From positions 248,001 through 312,000 of the forward strand of contig CAVOGG010000004.1 in assembly GCA_963695175.1 (NCBI GenBank): a stretch of 64,000 bases of DNA, read 5' to 3'. A model generated the notes under the pieces. That model was not told where the DNA came from. It saw only the letters and a list, made by a program, of their open reading frames with translations, and made no database searches. The first letter of the stretch is position 1; each line of letters begins with the position of its first letter. Source of the DNA: Fodinibacter sp963695175 (GTDB lineage: Bacteria > Actinomycetota > Actinomycetes > Actinomycetales > Dermatophilaceae). The position numbers and the translations under genes are program-made. Shown here piece by piece: positions 18,757-27,733 of this stretch.

Positions 18757-19911
18757 ATGTCCGAGACACCCACGGTGGCCGAGCAGGCTGCCGGCCCACC
18801 GCCTGTAGACGGGTCGCCGGAGGACGGGCGCCCCGACCGGCAGCCGCTGGCGTACCTGCTCACCCACCAGAGCGGCGTGGTCATCGTCGTGGCGGTCGTC
18901 ATCGCGCTGGCCGTCGGCGCGCTCCTGATCCGGCTGCAGGGCGTGGCCCCGCTGTTCGCGTACCAGACGCTGATCGACCAGGCGCTCTTCGTGCCGGGCG
19001 GGCTGACCCGCACCCTGCAGAAGACGGCGCCGCTGGTGCTCACCGGCCTCGCGGTGGTGATCCCGCTGCGGGTGGGCCTGTTCAACATCGGTGGCCAGGG
19101 CCAGCTGATCTTCGGCGCGATGTTCGGCGCGTGGGTCGCCTACGCGGCCGGGGACTTCGGCCTCCTCGGAGCGGCGCTCGGCATGGTCGCGGGCATCGCC
19201 GCCGGTGCCTTCATCGGCTTCATCGCCGGTGTCCTGAAGGCGAAGCGCGGGGTGCACGAGGTCATCACGACGATCATGCTCAACTACATCGCGGCGGGCG
19301 TCACGTGGTGGCTCGTCACCGGCCCGATGCAGGCCGAGTCGTCGAAGACCAGCGGCATCCCGCAGACCGAGCTGATTCCCGAGTCGGCGCAGGTCGGCGC
19401 GATCGCGAAGATCCCGATCGGGTTCGTCATCGCCGTCGTGCTCGCGGTCGCCTGCTGGTGGATGCTGTCGCGCAGCACCCTGGGCTTCCGGTTCAACACC
19501 GTGGGTGCGAACAAGCACGCGGCGGGCTACGCGGGCATCAACATCGCCCGGATCGTCACGCTGTCGATGATCCTCGGTGGCGGCCTCGCCGGGCTCGCCG
19601 GTGCCCTCGAGGCCGAGGGCACGCTGTACCGGTTCGAGCCGGCCGTCGGAGGCACGCTGGGCTTCGACGGCATCACCATCGCCCTGCTCGCCCGGGCCAA
19701 CCCGCTGGCGACGATCCCGGCAGCCTTCCTCGTCGGCGTCCTGCGCACCGGCGCCGCCGGCCTGCAGTTCGAGACCGGCATCGCCCCGGAGGTCGTGGAC
19801 GTGCTGCTGGCCATCATCCTGCTGATGGTGTCGATCCCCGTGCTCGGCAAGTGGATCTTCCGCAGCCGGGCCGACAAGGTCAGCGCCGCATCGACGAGCT
19901 GGGGGAACTGA
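18757..19911 (+). CDS. ABC transporter permease (nucleoside-type, BmpC/NupP-like)
   Basis: A 384-residue inner-membrane permease of the BPD_transp_2 family. After a hydrophilic leader of about 45 residues there are roughly nine to ten helices. The motif NIGGQGQLIFGAMFGAWVAY and the loop LGFRFNTVGANKHAAGYAGINIARI are the family's ATPase-contact regions. ATG 18757 has TGGAG upstream; the frame extends to 18673 but that part overlaps the stem-loop. Pairs with the next permease to form the channel. Confidence 0.88.
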   Translation: MSETPTVAEQAAGPPPVDGSPEDGRPDRQPLAYLLTHQSGVVIVVAVVIALAVGALLIRLQGVAPLFAYQTLIDQALFVPGGLTRTLQKTAPLVLTGLAVVIPLRVGLFNIGGQGQLIFGAMFGAWVAYAAGDFGLLGAALGMVAGIAAGAFIGFIAGVLKAKRGVHEVITTIMLNYIAAGVTWWLVTGPMQAESSKTSGIPQTELIPESAQVGAIAKIPIGFVIAVVLAVACWWMLSRSTLGFRFNTVGANKHAAGYAGINIARIVTLSMILGGGLAGLAGALEAEGTLYRFEPAVGGTLGFDGITIALLARANPLATIPAAFLVGVLRTGAAGLQFETGIAPEVVDVLLAIILLMVSIPVLGKWIFRSRADKVSAASTSWGN

Positions 19912-19912
19912 C

Positions 19913-20914
19913 GTGACGACGGAGTGGATCGCCAAGAACCGGACGACCCTGATCGTCACGGTGGTCGTGCTCGTCGCGGCATACGTCTTCTACTACGCCA
20001 AGAACGGCATCGCGCCGAGCATGTACACCTCGGCGTGGGGCTACGCCATCCCGCTCGTGCTCGCCGCCCTCGTCGGTGTCATCGGTGAGCGCTCCGGCGT
20101 GGTCAACATCGGCATCGAGGGGCAGATGCTCGTGGCCGCCTTCGCCGGCTTCTTCGCGTCGGCGTACAGCGGGTCGCTCATCGTCGGGGTGCTGGCCGGC
20201 ATCGGCAGCGGGCTGATCCTCGGCGGGTTCCTCGCCTGGACCACCGTGAAGTGGCGGATGGACCAGATCATCGCCGGTGTCGTGCTCAACATCATCGCCA
20301 CCGGCATCACCTCGTTCTACTACAAGCCGGGCAAGCAGCTGCCGGGGCTGATGCCGAGCTTCGACGTGCCGATCCTGTCGAAGATCCCGCTCTTCGGGCC
20401 GGTCTTCTTCACCGGCACGAGCATCTTCGCCATCCTCGCGATCCTCGCCGCGCTCACCGTGCACTTCGGCCTGTTCCACACCCGGTGGGGACTGCGCACC
20501 CGCTCGGTCGGCGAGTACCCCTCGGCGGCCGACACGGCCGGCATCAACGTCGAGCGGCTGCGGCTGATCAACGTCACCCTCGCGGGCTCCCTCGCCGGGT
20601 GCGCCGGCATCTACCTGTCGATGGACGCCTCGAGCTCGTTCGAGCGCAACATGGTCGCCGGTCGAGGCTTCCTCGCCCTCGCGATCATGATCATGGGCGC
20701 CTGGCGGCCGCTGCGGGCGTTCGTCATGGCGATCTTCTTCGGCTTCATCAACGCCGTCGCCTCGCAGCTGCAGCAGAGCGGCAACATCGACCTGCCGCCG
20801 CAGCTCACCGGCACGCTGCCGTTCGTCGTGACGATCATCGTCCTGGCGATCGCGGCCGGCCGGGTGAGGGCGCCGGCAGCCGTCGGACAGCCGTACATCA
20901 AGGGAGACGAGTGA
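19913..20914 (+). CDS. ABC transporter permease (second nucleoside subunit)
   Basis: A 333-residue permease of the BPD_transp_2 family with about nine helices. Characteristic segments are GVIGERSGVVNIGIEGQML and WGLRTRSVGEYPSAADTAGINV, then GRGFLALAIMIMGAWRP and a final helix VVTIIVLAIAAGRV. GTG 19913 follows the previous stop by one base, and its own stop overlaps the next ATG by one base (TGATG), so all three are translationally coupled. Confidence 0.9.
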   Translation: MTTEWIAKNRTTLIVTVVVLVAAYVFYYAKNGIAPSMYTSAWGYAIPLVLAALVGVIGERSGVVNIGIEGQMLVAAFAGFFASAYSGSLIVGVLAGIGSGLILGGFLAWTTVKWRMDQIIAGVVLNIIATGITSFYYKPGKQLPGLMPSFDVPILSKIPLFGPVFFTGTSIFAILAILAALTVHFGLFHTRWGLRTRSVGEYPSAADTAGINVERLRLINVTLAGSLAGCAGIYLSMDASSSFERNMVAGRGFLALAIMIMGAWRPLRAFVMAIFFGFINAVASQLQQSGNIDLPPQLTGTLPFVVTIIVLAIAAGRVRAPAAVGQPYIKGDE

Positions 20915-22557
20915 TGCCCGAAGCGCCCGAGTACGACCCGACCCCCGTGCCCGCCGACACCGCGCCGGAGCACCTCGAGGCGATCGCCACGACCGACGCC
21001 GCGCTCGAGCTGCCGCCGGAGCAGTCCGGCTTCGGCGAGGGCAACGTCGGCGAGGTGCTGCTCGACATCGCCGGGCTGTCCAAGAGCTTCGGCAGCGTCC
21101 GGGCGAACGTCGACATCAGCATGCACGTGCGGCGCGGCGAGATCGTCGCCCTGCTCGGTGAGAACGGCGCCGGCAAGTCGACCCTGGTCAACCAGATCTT
21201 CGGCCTCATCACGCCGGACACCGGCACGGTGAGCGTGCGCGGCGACGCGACCCCGATCAAGGACCCGCGCGACGCCATCCGGCGCGGCATCGGCATGGTG
21301 CACCAGCACTTCCAGCTGGTGCCGGTGATGACCGTGGCCGAGAACATGATGCTCGGCCACGAGCCGACCAAGGCGGGGGTGCGCCTCGACATCGCGAGCG
21401 CCCGCGAGATGGTGCGCTCGCTGTCGGAGAAGCACGGGCTGCCCGTCGACCCGGACGCCGAGGTCGAGGACCTGCCGGTCGGCACCCAGCAGCGCGTCGA
21501 GATCCTCAAGGCGCTCTCGCGCAAGGTCGACCTGCTCATCCTCGACGAGCCGACCGCGGTGCTGACCCCGCAGGAGACCGACGAGCTGCTCGGCGTGATG
21601 AAGGAGCTCGCGGCCTCCGGCACGTCGATCGTCTTCATCACGCACAAGCTGCGCGAGGTGCTGGCCGTCTCCGACCGGGTCTACGTGCTGCGCCAGGGCG
21701 CCGTCGTCGGCGAGGTCGCCACCTCCGACACCGACGCCCGCCGGCTGGCCACGATGATGGTCGGCCGCGAGGTCGTGCTGTCGATCGACAAGGCCGACGC
21801 GACCCCCGCCGAGACGGTGCTCACGATCACCGACCTGCACGTCAAGGACGACCGCGACCTCGGGGCGGTCAACGGGTTCACCCTCGAGGTGCACGCCGGC
21901 GAGATCGTCGGCGTCGCGGGAGTCGAGGGCAACGGCCAGCGCGAGCTCGTCGAGGCCCTGGCCGGGATGCGCAAGGTCGTGTCCGGGCAGATGACCCTCG
22001 GCGACCTCGACCTCACCAAGGCCAACCCGCACCAGACCCACCACGCGGGCGTCGGCCACATCCCCGAGGACCGCGAGAAGCACGGGCTCGTCGCGGCCTA
22101 CTCGATCGCCGACAACCTGGTGCTCAACGAGTTCGACCAGGCGCCGTACGCCAAGTCGGGGGTGCGCAAGTTCAGCGCGATCGTCGAGAACGCCGAGGCG
22201 CTGCGCACCGAGTTCGACATCCGCTCCTCGGGCGTGCACCAGAGCTCGGGGTCGCTGTCGGGTGGCAACAAGCAGAAGGTCGTCGTCGCCCGCGAGATGT
22301 CGTTCAAGCCACGGCTGCTGATGGCGGCCCAGCCCACCCGCGGTGTCGACGTCGGGTCGATCGAGTTCATCCACCGCCGCATCGTCGACGCGCGCGACGC
22401 CGGCGCCGCGGTGCTGCTCGTCTCGGCCGAGCTCGACGAGATCCTGTCGCTCTCGGACCGGATCGCGGTCGTGCACGGTGGCAAGGTCGTGGCCGAGATG
22501 GCCGGGCGCGACGCCGACCGCACCGAGATCGGCCGCCTGATGGCCGGAGACCACTGA
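20914..22557 (+). CDS. ABC transporter ATP-binding protein, two nucleotide-binding domains (nucleoside)
   Basis: A 547-residue tandem ATPase. Domain 1 has GENGAGKST near residues 84-92, GIGMVHQHFQLVPVMTV, a degenerate signature VGTQQRVEILKAL and LLILDEPTAVLTP. Domain 2 has a Walker-A-like GVEGNGQRELVEALAG that lacks the Lys, PEDREKHGLVAAYS, the signature SLSGGNKQKVVVARE and LLMAAQPTRGVDVGS. This asymmetric arrangement is normal for ribose- and nucleoside-type importers, where one site is catalytically dead. The first 45 residues are an acidic, Pro-rich extension. It energises the two upstream permeases. Confidence 0.92.
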   Translation: MPEAPEYDPTPVPADTAPEHLEAIATTDAALELPPEQSGFGEGNVGEVLLDIAGLSKSFGSVRANVDISMHVRRGEIVALLGENGAGKSTLVNQIFGLITPDTGTVSVRGDATPIKDPRDAIRRGIGMVHQHFQLVPVMTVAENMMLGHEPTKAGVRLDIASAREMVRSLSEKHGLPVDPDAEVEDLPVGTQQRVEILKALSRKVDLLILDEPTAVLTPQETDELLGVMKELAASGTSIVFITHKLREVLAVSDRVYVLRQGAVVGEVATSDTDARRLATMMVGREVVLSIDKADATPAETVLTITDLHVKDDRDLGAVNGFTLEVHAGEIVGVAGVEGNGQRELVEALAGMRKVVSGQMTLGDLDLTKANPHQTHHAGVGHIPEDREKHGLVAAYSIADNLVLNEFDQAPYAKSGVRKFSAIVENAEALRTEFDIRSSGVHQSSGSLSGGNKQKVVVAREMSFKPRLLMAAQPTRGVDVGSIEFIHRRIVDARDAGAAVLLVSAELDEILSLSDRIAVVHGGKVVAEMAGRDADRTEIGRLMAGDH

Positions 22558-22602
22558 CCCGCCGCCGTCACAACGTTGCGGGGCCCAGCCACGCGCGATG
22601 TG

Positions 22603-22647
22603 GTTACGGTTTCGTAAGTTACGGTCGCGTAGGTTACGCTTGCGTAC
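22603..22647 (+). promoter_or_regulatory. Three tandem 15-bp operators abutting the reductase start
   Basis: Three consecutive units read GTTACGGTTTCGTAA, GTTACGGTCGCGTAG and GTTACGCTTGCGTAC, each an inverted repeat TTACG-N4-CGTAA. The last ends directly at the GTG start at 22648. TACGCT within the third unit (22636-22641) fits a -10 box six bases before the start codon, so a bound repressor would block a leaderless promoter. TetR-type regulators of desaturase operons are plausible binders; no regulator gene is adjacent. Confidence 0.75.
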
Positions 22648-23823
22648 GTGAGCGCATCCACCGTGACCCGACCGACCCCGCCCGCGGTACACCCGCCGGC
22701 CGCGCCGTCGCGCCCGCGCCTCGGAGCCCACGCCCCCGGACCGCTCGGGGGCGTCGTGCGTGGCGCCCGCAAGGTGGCCGAGGCCCTGGCCACCCCGCTG
22801 GTGCCGAGCGACTACCTCGACCTGATCGACCCGCTGCGCTCCGGCGCCGACCTGCGCGGACGGATCGTCGAGGTGCGCCGAGAGACCGCGGATGCCGTCA
22901 CGGTCGTCATCCGCCCCGGTCGCGGCTGGCTGGGCCACGTGCCCGGGCAGTACATCCGGATCGGCATCGACATCGACGGCGTGCGCAACTGGCGCGCCTA
23001 CAGCCTGACCCACCGCGCCGACGGCACCGCCGCGGCCGGCATCCCGGCGGGGTGCGTCGCCATCACGACCAAGGCGATCCCCGACGGCAAGGTCTCGAAC
23101 CACCTGGTCCGCGAGGCCAGCGCCGGCACCCTCGTCATGCTCGACCAGGCCACCGGCGACTTCACCCTCCCGAGCCCCGCGCCCGCGAAGGTGCTCTTCC
23201 TCACCGCCGGCAGCGGCATCACGCCGGTCATGGGGATGCTGCGCAACCACCTCGGCGAGCTCGCCGACGTCGCCCAGGTGCACTGCGCGCCCACGGCATC
23301 CGACGTCATCTTCGCCGGCGAGCTGCAGTCGTATGCCGCCGACGGTCGCCTCGCGCTCACCGTCAACCTCGACGACGAGCACGGCGTGCTCGACCTGGCC
23401 CGGCTCGACACCCTCGTGCCCGACTGGCGCGAGCGCGAGACGTGGACCTGCGGGCCCACCGGCCTGCTCGACGCCGCCGAGGCCCACTGGGCGGGCGCCG
23501 ACGTCGCCGACCGCCTGCACACCGAGCGCTTCCGCCCCACGGTGGTCGAGCCCGGCGACGGCGGCCAGATCACCTTCCTCACCAGCGACCTCACCGTCGA
23601 CGCCGATGGTGGCACCCCGATCCTCGACGCCGGCGAAGAGGCCGGCGTCCTCATGCCCAGCGGATGCCGGATGGGCATCTGCTTCGGCTGCGTCGTCACC
23701 ATGCGCCAGGGCGCCGTGCGCGACCTGCGCACTGGTGACATCACCGTCGTCGAACCCGGCGACGAGCTGCCCGTGCAGACCTGCATCAACGCCGTCGCAG
23801 GCTCCTGCGACATCGAGCTGTAG
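22648..23823 (+). CDS. Ferredoxin reductase with 2Fe-2S domain (desaturase electron donor)
   Basis: A 391-residue flavin- and 2Fe-2S-containing reductase. It has a basic N-terminal extension, a FAD-binding barrel (GQYIRIGIDIDG and NWRAYSLTH, residues about 95-120), an NAD-binding half (FLTAGSGITPVMGMLR near 190; TWTCGPTGLLDAAEAH near 268) and a C-terminal plant-type ferredoxin domain with cluster motif SGCRMGICFGC and a last Cys in VQTC. The arrangement is that of the oxidoreductase that feeds DesA3 stearoyl-CoA desaturase in mycobacteria (Rv3230c type). The desaturase gene follows 86 bases downstream. Start appears leaderless. Confidence 0.9.
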   Translation: MSASTVTRPTPPAVHPPAAPSRPRLGAHAPGPLGGVVRGARKVAEALATPLVPSDYLDLIDPLRSGADLRGRIVEVRRETADAVTVVIRPGRGWLGHVPGQYIRIGIDIDGVRNWRAYSLTHRADGTAAAGIPAGCVAITTKAIPDGKVSNHLVREASAGTLVMLDQATGDFTLPSPAPAKVLFLTAGSGITPVMGMLRNHLGELADVAQVHCAPTASDVIFAGELQSYAADGRLALTVNLDDEHGVLDLARLDTLVPDWRERETWTCGPTGLLDAAEAHWAGADVADRLHTERFRPTVVEPGDGGQITFLTSDLTVDADGGTPILDAGEEAGVLMPSGCRMGICFGCVVTMRQGAVRDLRTGDITVVEPGDELPVQTCINAVAGSCDIEL

Positions 23824-23909
23824 CACGCCCCGGGGCAGCTTTGACCTATTGGTCGATGTTGTCCCGGACCGACCACCGACCGCCCGCGAGAACCGAGAGG
23901 ACCACCGCA

Positions 23910-25241
23910 ATGACCCTGGCCCCCGATCGCCGCACGATCTCCCCCACCGCACCGCACCACGTCGCCGCCGACCACGCGTCGACCAAGCCGCACGGCATCA
24001 ACCCGCGCCTGTCGGTGACGAGCGCGACCCCGCGCCCGCAGCGACCCGCCCTGAAGAAGTCCGGCCGGCCCAACCCGGCCGCGCACCTGACCCCCGAGCA
24101 GATCGAGGGCATCGGCCACGAGCTCGACGCCCTGCGCAAGGAGGTCATGGACAGCCGCGGCGCCCGCGACGCGGCCTACATCCGCAAGGTGATCAAGGTC
24201 CAGCGCTACCTCGAGATGAGCAGCCGCGCCGTGCTGCTGTTCTCCAACGTCAAGGTCAAGGGCGTGCGCCCGGCCTGGTGGCTCGGCACGGCCGGCCTGT
24301 CGGTGGCCAAGATCCTCGAGAACATGGAGATCGGCCACAACGTCATGCACGGCCAGTGGGACTGGATGCGTGACCCGAAGATCCACTCGACCGCGTGGGA
24401 GTGGGACAACGCCAGCCCGAGCTCGCAGTGGAAGCACAGCCACAACGAGATCCACCACACCTTCACCAACGTGATCGGCCGCGACAACGACCTCGGCTAC
24501 GGCATCCTGCGGGTCGACGAGGACCAGCGCTGGAGCCTGTTCTACCTCTTCCAGCCGATCTGGCACGTGGGCAACGCCCTGCTCTTCGAGTACTCCATCG
24601 CGGCCTACGACCTCGAGCTCGGCGGCTACCTCGCCAAGAAGAACCGGATGTCGGACGAGGAGAAGGCGAAGTTCCGCAGCGACGCCAAGGAGGTCGGCGC
24701 GAAGATCAAGCGCCAGGCCACCAAGGACTACCTGGTGCACCCCGCCCTGTCGATCCCGACCGGCTCGGCGCGCACCACCCTGACGGCCAACGTCGTCGCG
24801 AACCTGGTGCGCAACGTGTGGACCAACACGGTCATCATCTGCGGCCACTTCCCGCCCGGCATCGAGACCTTCGAGAAGACCTCGATCGACGGCGAGACCC
24901 GCGGTGAGTGGTACGTGCGCCAGATGCTCGGCTCGGGGAACATCAGCGGCTCCAAGGCGATGCACGTGATGTCGGGCAACCTGAGCCACCAGATCGAGCA
25001 CCACCTCTTCCCGGACATGCCGAGCAACCGCTACCGCGAGATCGCCCCGCGGATCCGCGACCTGATGGAGCGGCACGACCTGCCCTACGTCACCGGCTCG
25101 CTCGGCAAGCAGGCCGCGTCGGTCTACTGGAAGGTCGTGCAGCTCTCGCTGCCGAACAAGGTCGAGGGTCGGCGTCGCCGCGACATCGTGCGCCTCGCCG
25201 CCAAGAAGGCCTGGCGCAAGAAGTCGCTCGACCGGTTCTGA
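23910..25241 (+). CDS. Membrane fatty-acid desaturase (acyl-CoA delta-9 type)
   Basis: A 443-residue di-iron desaturase. The three histidine boxes are clear: GHNVMHGQWDW near 145, HSHNEIHHTFTN near 178 and HQIEHHLFPDMP near 362. It introduces a double bond into long-chain acyl groups at the membrane, using electrons from the adjacent reductase. A poly-basic N-terminal 40 residues precede the catalytic part. ATG 23910 has GAGAGG nine bases upstream; the frame extends to 23841 without conservation. Membrane segments are short and moderately hydrophobic, as in the actinobacterial DesA3 group. Confidence 0.92.
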   Translation: MTLAPDRRTISPTAPHHVAADHASTKPHGINPRLSVTSATPRPQRPALKKSGRPNPAAHLTPEQIEGIGHELDALRKEVMDSRGARDAAYIRKVIKVQRYLEMSSRAVLLFSNVKVKGVRPAWWLGTAGLSVAKILENMEIGHNVMHGQWDWMRDPKIHSTAWEWDNASPSSQWKHSHNEIHHTFTNVIGRDNDLGYGILRVDEDQRWSLFYLFQPIWHVGNALLFEYSIAAYDLELGGYLAKKNRMSDEEKAKFRSDAKEVGAKIKRQATKDYLVHPALSIPTGSARTTLTANVVANLVRNVWTNTVIICGHFPPGIETFEKTSIDGETRGEWYVRQMLGSGNISGSKAMHVMSGNLSHQIEHHLFPDMPSNRYREIAPRIRDLMERHDLPYVTGSLGKQAASVYWKVVQLSLPNKVEGRRRRDIVRLAAKKAWRKKSLDRF

Positions 25242-25278
25242 GCGCACCACCCGTTCGGCAGATCCCGAACACCCCGCG

Positions 25279-25320
25279 AAACCCCTGCGCCGTCCCCTAC
25301 CGTGGACGGCGCAGGGGTTT
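25279..25320 (+). terminator. Terminator hairpin after the desaturase gene
   Basis: A perfect 17-bp stem, AAACCCCTGCGCCGTCC with its complement, around an 8-base loop, ending in TTT. It lies 37 bases after the desaturase stop and closes the reductase-desaturase operon. Confidence 0.88.
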
Positions 25321-25343
25321 CCTCGTCGTTCGAGAGGTTCCCG

Positions 25344-25719
25344 ATGGGCCCGACCCCTCCACGCCGGCCGGTGCTGGCGGCAGTGACCCTGGCGCTGCTC
25401 GCCACGGGCACCGCCGCGCCGGCACAGGCCCGCCCGCTGAGGCCCGGGCGGATGCCGGGTGCGCCGCCCTTCGCGTCGACCCGCGGCTCGTGAGGGCGGC
25501 CCGGCTGCACAGCGGATGCGCACCCTGGGCTACTCGAACGGCTCGGGCGAGAACATCGCCGCCGGGTACGCCACGCCGGCCGCGGTGATGACGGCGTGGA
25601 TGAACAGCCCGGGGCACCGCGCGAACATCCTCAACTGCTCGAGCAGGGCCATCGGCGTCGGCATCGGCACGGGCGGGTCGTACGGCACCTACTGGACCCA
25701 GGACTTCGGCTACAGCTGA
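25344..25719 (+). pseudogene. CAP/SCP-domain secreted protein, degraded
   Basis: Three pieces of a CAP (cysteine-rich secretory/antigen 5) protein lie in three frames. A signal peptide beginning MGPTPPRRPVLAAVTLALL is in one frame; AGCAALRVDPRLVRAARLHS, the usual first helix, is in the second; GENIAAGYATPAAVMTAWMNSPGHRANILNC to YWTQDFGYS, the conserved C-terminal half, is in the third. About 25-30 residues, including the usual first active-site His region, are missing at the junction near 25510. Because sequence is lost as well as frame, this is more likely real decay than a base-calling error. Confidence 0.75.
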
Positions 25720-25731
25720 GCAGCCGCCAGG

Positions 25732-26784
25732 TCAGCCCCGGTCGCGGCCCTCGCGCGCGGCGACCGCGGCGGCGAAGTCGATGCCGACCTCGGCGCGCAC
25801 CCGGTCCATCACCTCGAGGGTCGCCACCGTGTCGGCCCACGGGCGCAGGGGTGAACCGGTCTCGCCGGCCGTGATGCGACGGGCCACCTCGGCCGCCTCG
25901 AAGTGCAGGCCGCCGTGGTCGACGCGGGGCTCGTCCCACCGCAGGTCGGTGCCGTCGCGCAGCGTCAGGGCCACCGGTCCCGGCCGGTAGAACGGGCCGC
26001 CGAGGTCGATGCGGCCCAGGGCGCCGGTGATGCTGGCGACCGACGGGGTGTCGGCGAGCATGCTGACCACCAGGGATGCCGTCGCGCCCGCCGTCGTCGT
26101 CAGCCCCATCGTGAGCTGGCCGTTGATGCCGCTCGGTGCCGGCGTGCCGACGGCGACCACCTGGTCAGGGGCGCCGAGCACCCAGGTCGCCAGGGTCACC
26201 GGGTAGGTGCCCAGGTCGAGCATCGGCCCGCCGGCCAGCTCCGGGCGCATGATCCGGTGCCCGTCGTCGAACCACTCCCCCATGTCGGCCAGCACCACGC
26301 GCGGCTCACCGACCACCCCGTCGGCGAGCAGCTGGCGCACGATGTCGAAGCGGGGCAGGAACAGCGACCACATGGCCTCCATGCAGAACACGCCGGCGCG
26401 CGCGGCGGCCTCGCCGACCATCCGCGCCTCCCCGGCATCCAGCCCGACCGGCTTCTCGACGAGCACGTGCTTGCCGGCCGCGATGGCGAGCAGGGCGTGC
26501 GGCAGGTGCAGGTGGTGCGGGGTCGCGACGTAGACCACGTCGACCTCGGGGTCCGCGACGAGGGCCTCGTAGGAGGCGTGGGCGGTGGTGGCGCCGAAGG
26601 CGTCGGCCGCGCGGCGGGCACCCTCGGCCGACCGCGACCCGACGGCCTGCACGACCTGGCGGGTGCTCTCGTGCAGGGCGGTGACGAACTTGTCGGCGAT
26701 CCAGCCGGTGCCCAGGACGCCCCAGCGCAACGGTGGCGCGTCCATGGACTGCGGGACACGGGGGTTCGGCAGGTGCGACGGCAT
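25732..26784 (-). CDS. Gfo/Idh/MocA family oxidoreductase
   Basis: A 350-residue NAD(P)-dependent sugar or polyol dehydrogenase. The Rossmann motif RWGVLGTGWIADKF lies near residue 20, the conserved EKPVGLDAGEA near 109 supplies the catalytic-site Lys, and the second domain has GGPMLDLGTYPVTLATWVLG with the conserved Asp and Tyr. Closest in style to dimeric dihydrodiol dehydrogenase-like members. The ATG at 26784 has TATCAT five bases upstream on the minus strand, suggesting a leaderless start; an ATG at 26745 is an alternative. The inositol-type operator at 26803 lies immediately upstream, which ties it to the inositol island. Confidence 0.85.
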   Translation of the reverse strand: MPSHLPNPRVPQSMDAPPLRWGVLGTGWIADKFVTALHESTRQVVQAVGSRSAEGARRAADAFGATTAHASYEALVADPEVDVVYVATPHHLHLPHALLAIAAGKHVLVEKPVGLDAGEARMVGEAAARAGVFCMEAMWSLFLPRFDIVRQLLADGVVGEPRVVLADMGEWFDDGHRIMRPELAGGPMLDLGTYPVTLATWVLGAPDQVVAVGTPAPSGINGQLTMGLTTTAGATASLVVSMLADTPSVASITGALGRIDLGGPFYRPGPVALTLRDGTDLRWDEPRVDHGGLHFEAAEVARRITAGETGSPLRPWADTVATLEVMDRVRAEVGIDFAAAVAAREGRDRG

Positions 26785-26802
26785 ACGGCATGATAGCCAG
26801 AC

Positions 26803-26816
26803 AATGTCCTGACATT
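26803..26816. promoter_or_regulatory. Putative inositol-regulon operator 1
   Basis: AATGTCCTGACATT, an almost perfect 14-base palindrome between the divergent Gfo/Idh and TSUP genes. It differs by one base from the site at 39809-39822. Confidence 0.65.
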
Positions 26817-26843
26817 AGGCCCTGGACCCGAGGAAGGAGCCGC

Positions 26844-27597
26844 GTGGAGCTCGCCCCCAGTGCGGCCGGCCTCGCCCTGATGGCGCTCGCCGCCGGCATC
26901 ATCGGCTACTCCAAGACAGCCCTCGGTGGCCTGGCCGTCATCGCGGTCGCCATCTTCGCCACCGTGCTGCCCGGCCAAGGAGTCGACCGCCGCGATCCTC
27001 GCCATCCTCATCGTCGGCGACGTCATCGCCTGCTGGCACTACCGCCACGACGCCGACTGGTCGCTCATCAAGCGGCTGCTGCCGGCCGTCGTTCCCGGCC
27101 TCGTCGTCGGGGCGCTGTTCCTGCGGGCCGTCGACGACTCGACGCTGCGCCGCACGATCGGTGGGGTGCTGCTCGTGCTCGTGCTGCTCCAGCTGTGGGT
27201 GAAGTGGCGCAGCGATTCCGACACGGCATCCACCGTGCACGAGCGCCGCGCCGCGTCGTGGGGGGCGGGCAGCGGCGTCGGGTTCGCGACGATGACCGCC
27301 AACGCGGCGGGTGCGGTGATGACGCTGTACCTGTCGGCGTCCGGCATCGACAAGCGGCGGTTCGTCGGCACCAACGCGTGGTTCTTCCTCATCGTCAACC
27401 TGGCGAAGGTGCCGTTCTCGATCGCGCTGGGCCTGATGCACCCCGTGGATGCCGTGCGCGCGGTGGTGCTCGCGCCGCTCGTGCTGCTCGGGGGGCTGCT
27501 CGGGTACGCGACGGTGACCCGGATCAGCCAGCGCCGCTTCGACCTCGCCGTGCTCGCGGCGTCGGCGCTGGCCGCCGGGGCACTTCTCCTCGTCTGA
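26844..27597 (+). pseudogene. TauE/SafE (TSUP) family membrane transporter, frame broken near 26973
   Basis: Starts at GTG 26844 with ribosome site AGGAAGGAG. The first frame gives LAAGIIGYSKTALGGLAVIAVAIFATVLP, the TSUP first repeat; the next frame continues KESTAAILAILIVGDVIACWHYR through TANAAGAVMTLYL, the second repeat, to the end ALLLV. Deleting one G in CCCGGCC near 26973 restores LPAKESTAAILAIL and a protein of about 250 residues with eight helices. TSUP proteins move sulfonates, sulfite or small organic anions. It shares an inositol-type operator with the neighbouring dehydrogenase, so an organic-acid exporter role is possible. Confidence 0.8.
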
Positions 27598-27641
27598 CCG
27601 TCGCCGCCCGGCCGGGTGCGCCGCGGAGGGCCCACACCTGC

Positions 27642-27706
27642 CCGGCACGTGCGCGGTTATCGCTGTCAGATCCGCGACGTGACAGCAATAGCCCCGCACG
27701 TGCCGG
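27642..27706. terminator. Large inverted repeat between convergent genes
   Basis: Two 27-base arms match at 24 positions around an 11-base spacer, beginning CCGGCACGTGCG and ending CGCACGTGCCGG. It sits between the stops of the TSUP gene and the isomerase gene and probably works as a bidirectional terminator. The rest of the 136-base gap holds nothing recognisable. Confidence 0.7.
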
Positions 27707-27733
27707 ATCGGGCGCCACACCGCCGGCAGCGGG

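Noticed and set aside
23844..23860. GACC-N4-GGTC inverted repeat between reductase and desaturase genes
   Set aside because: Only four bases per arm; too short to claim as an operator.
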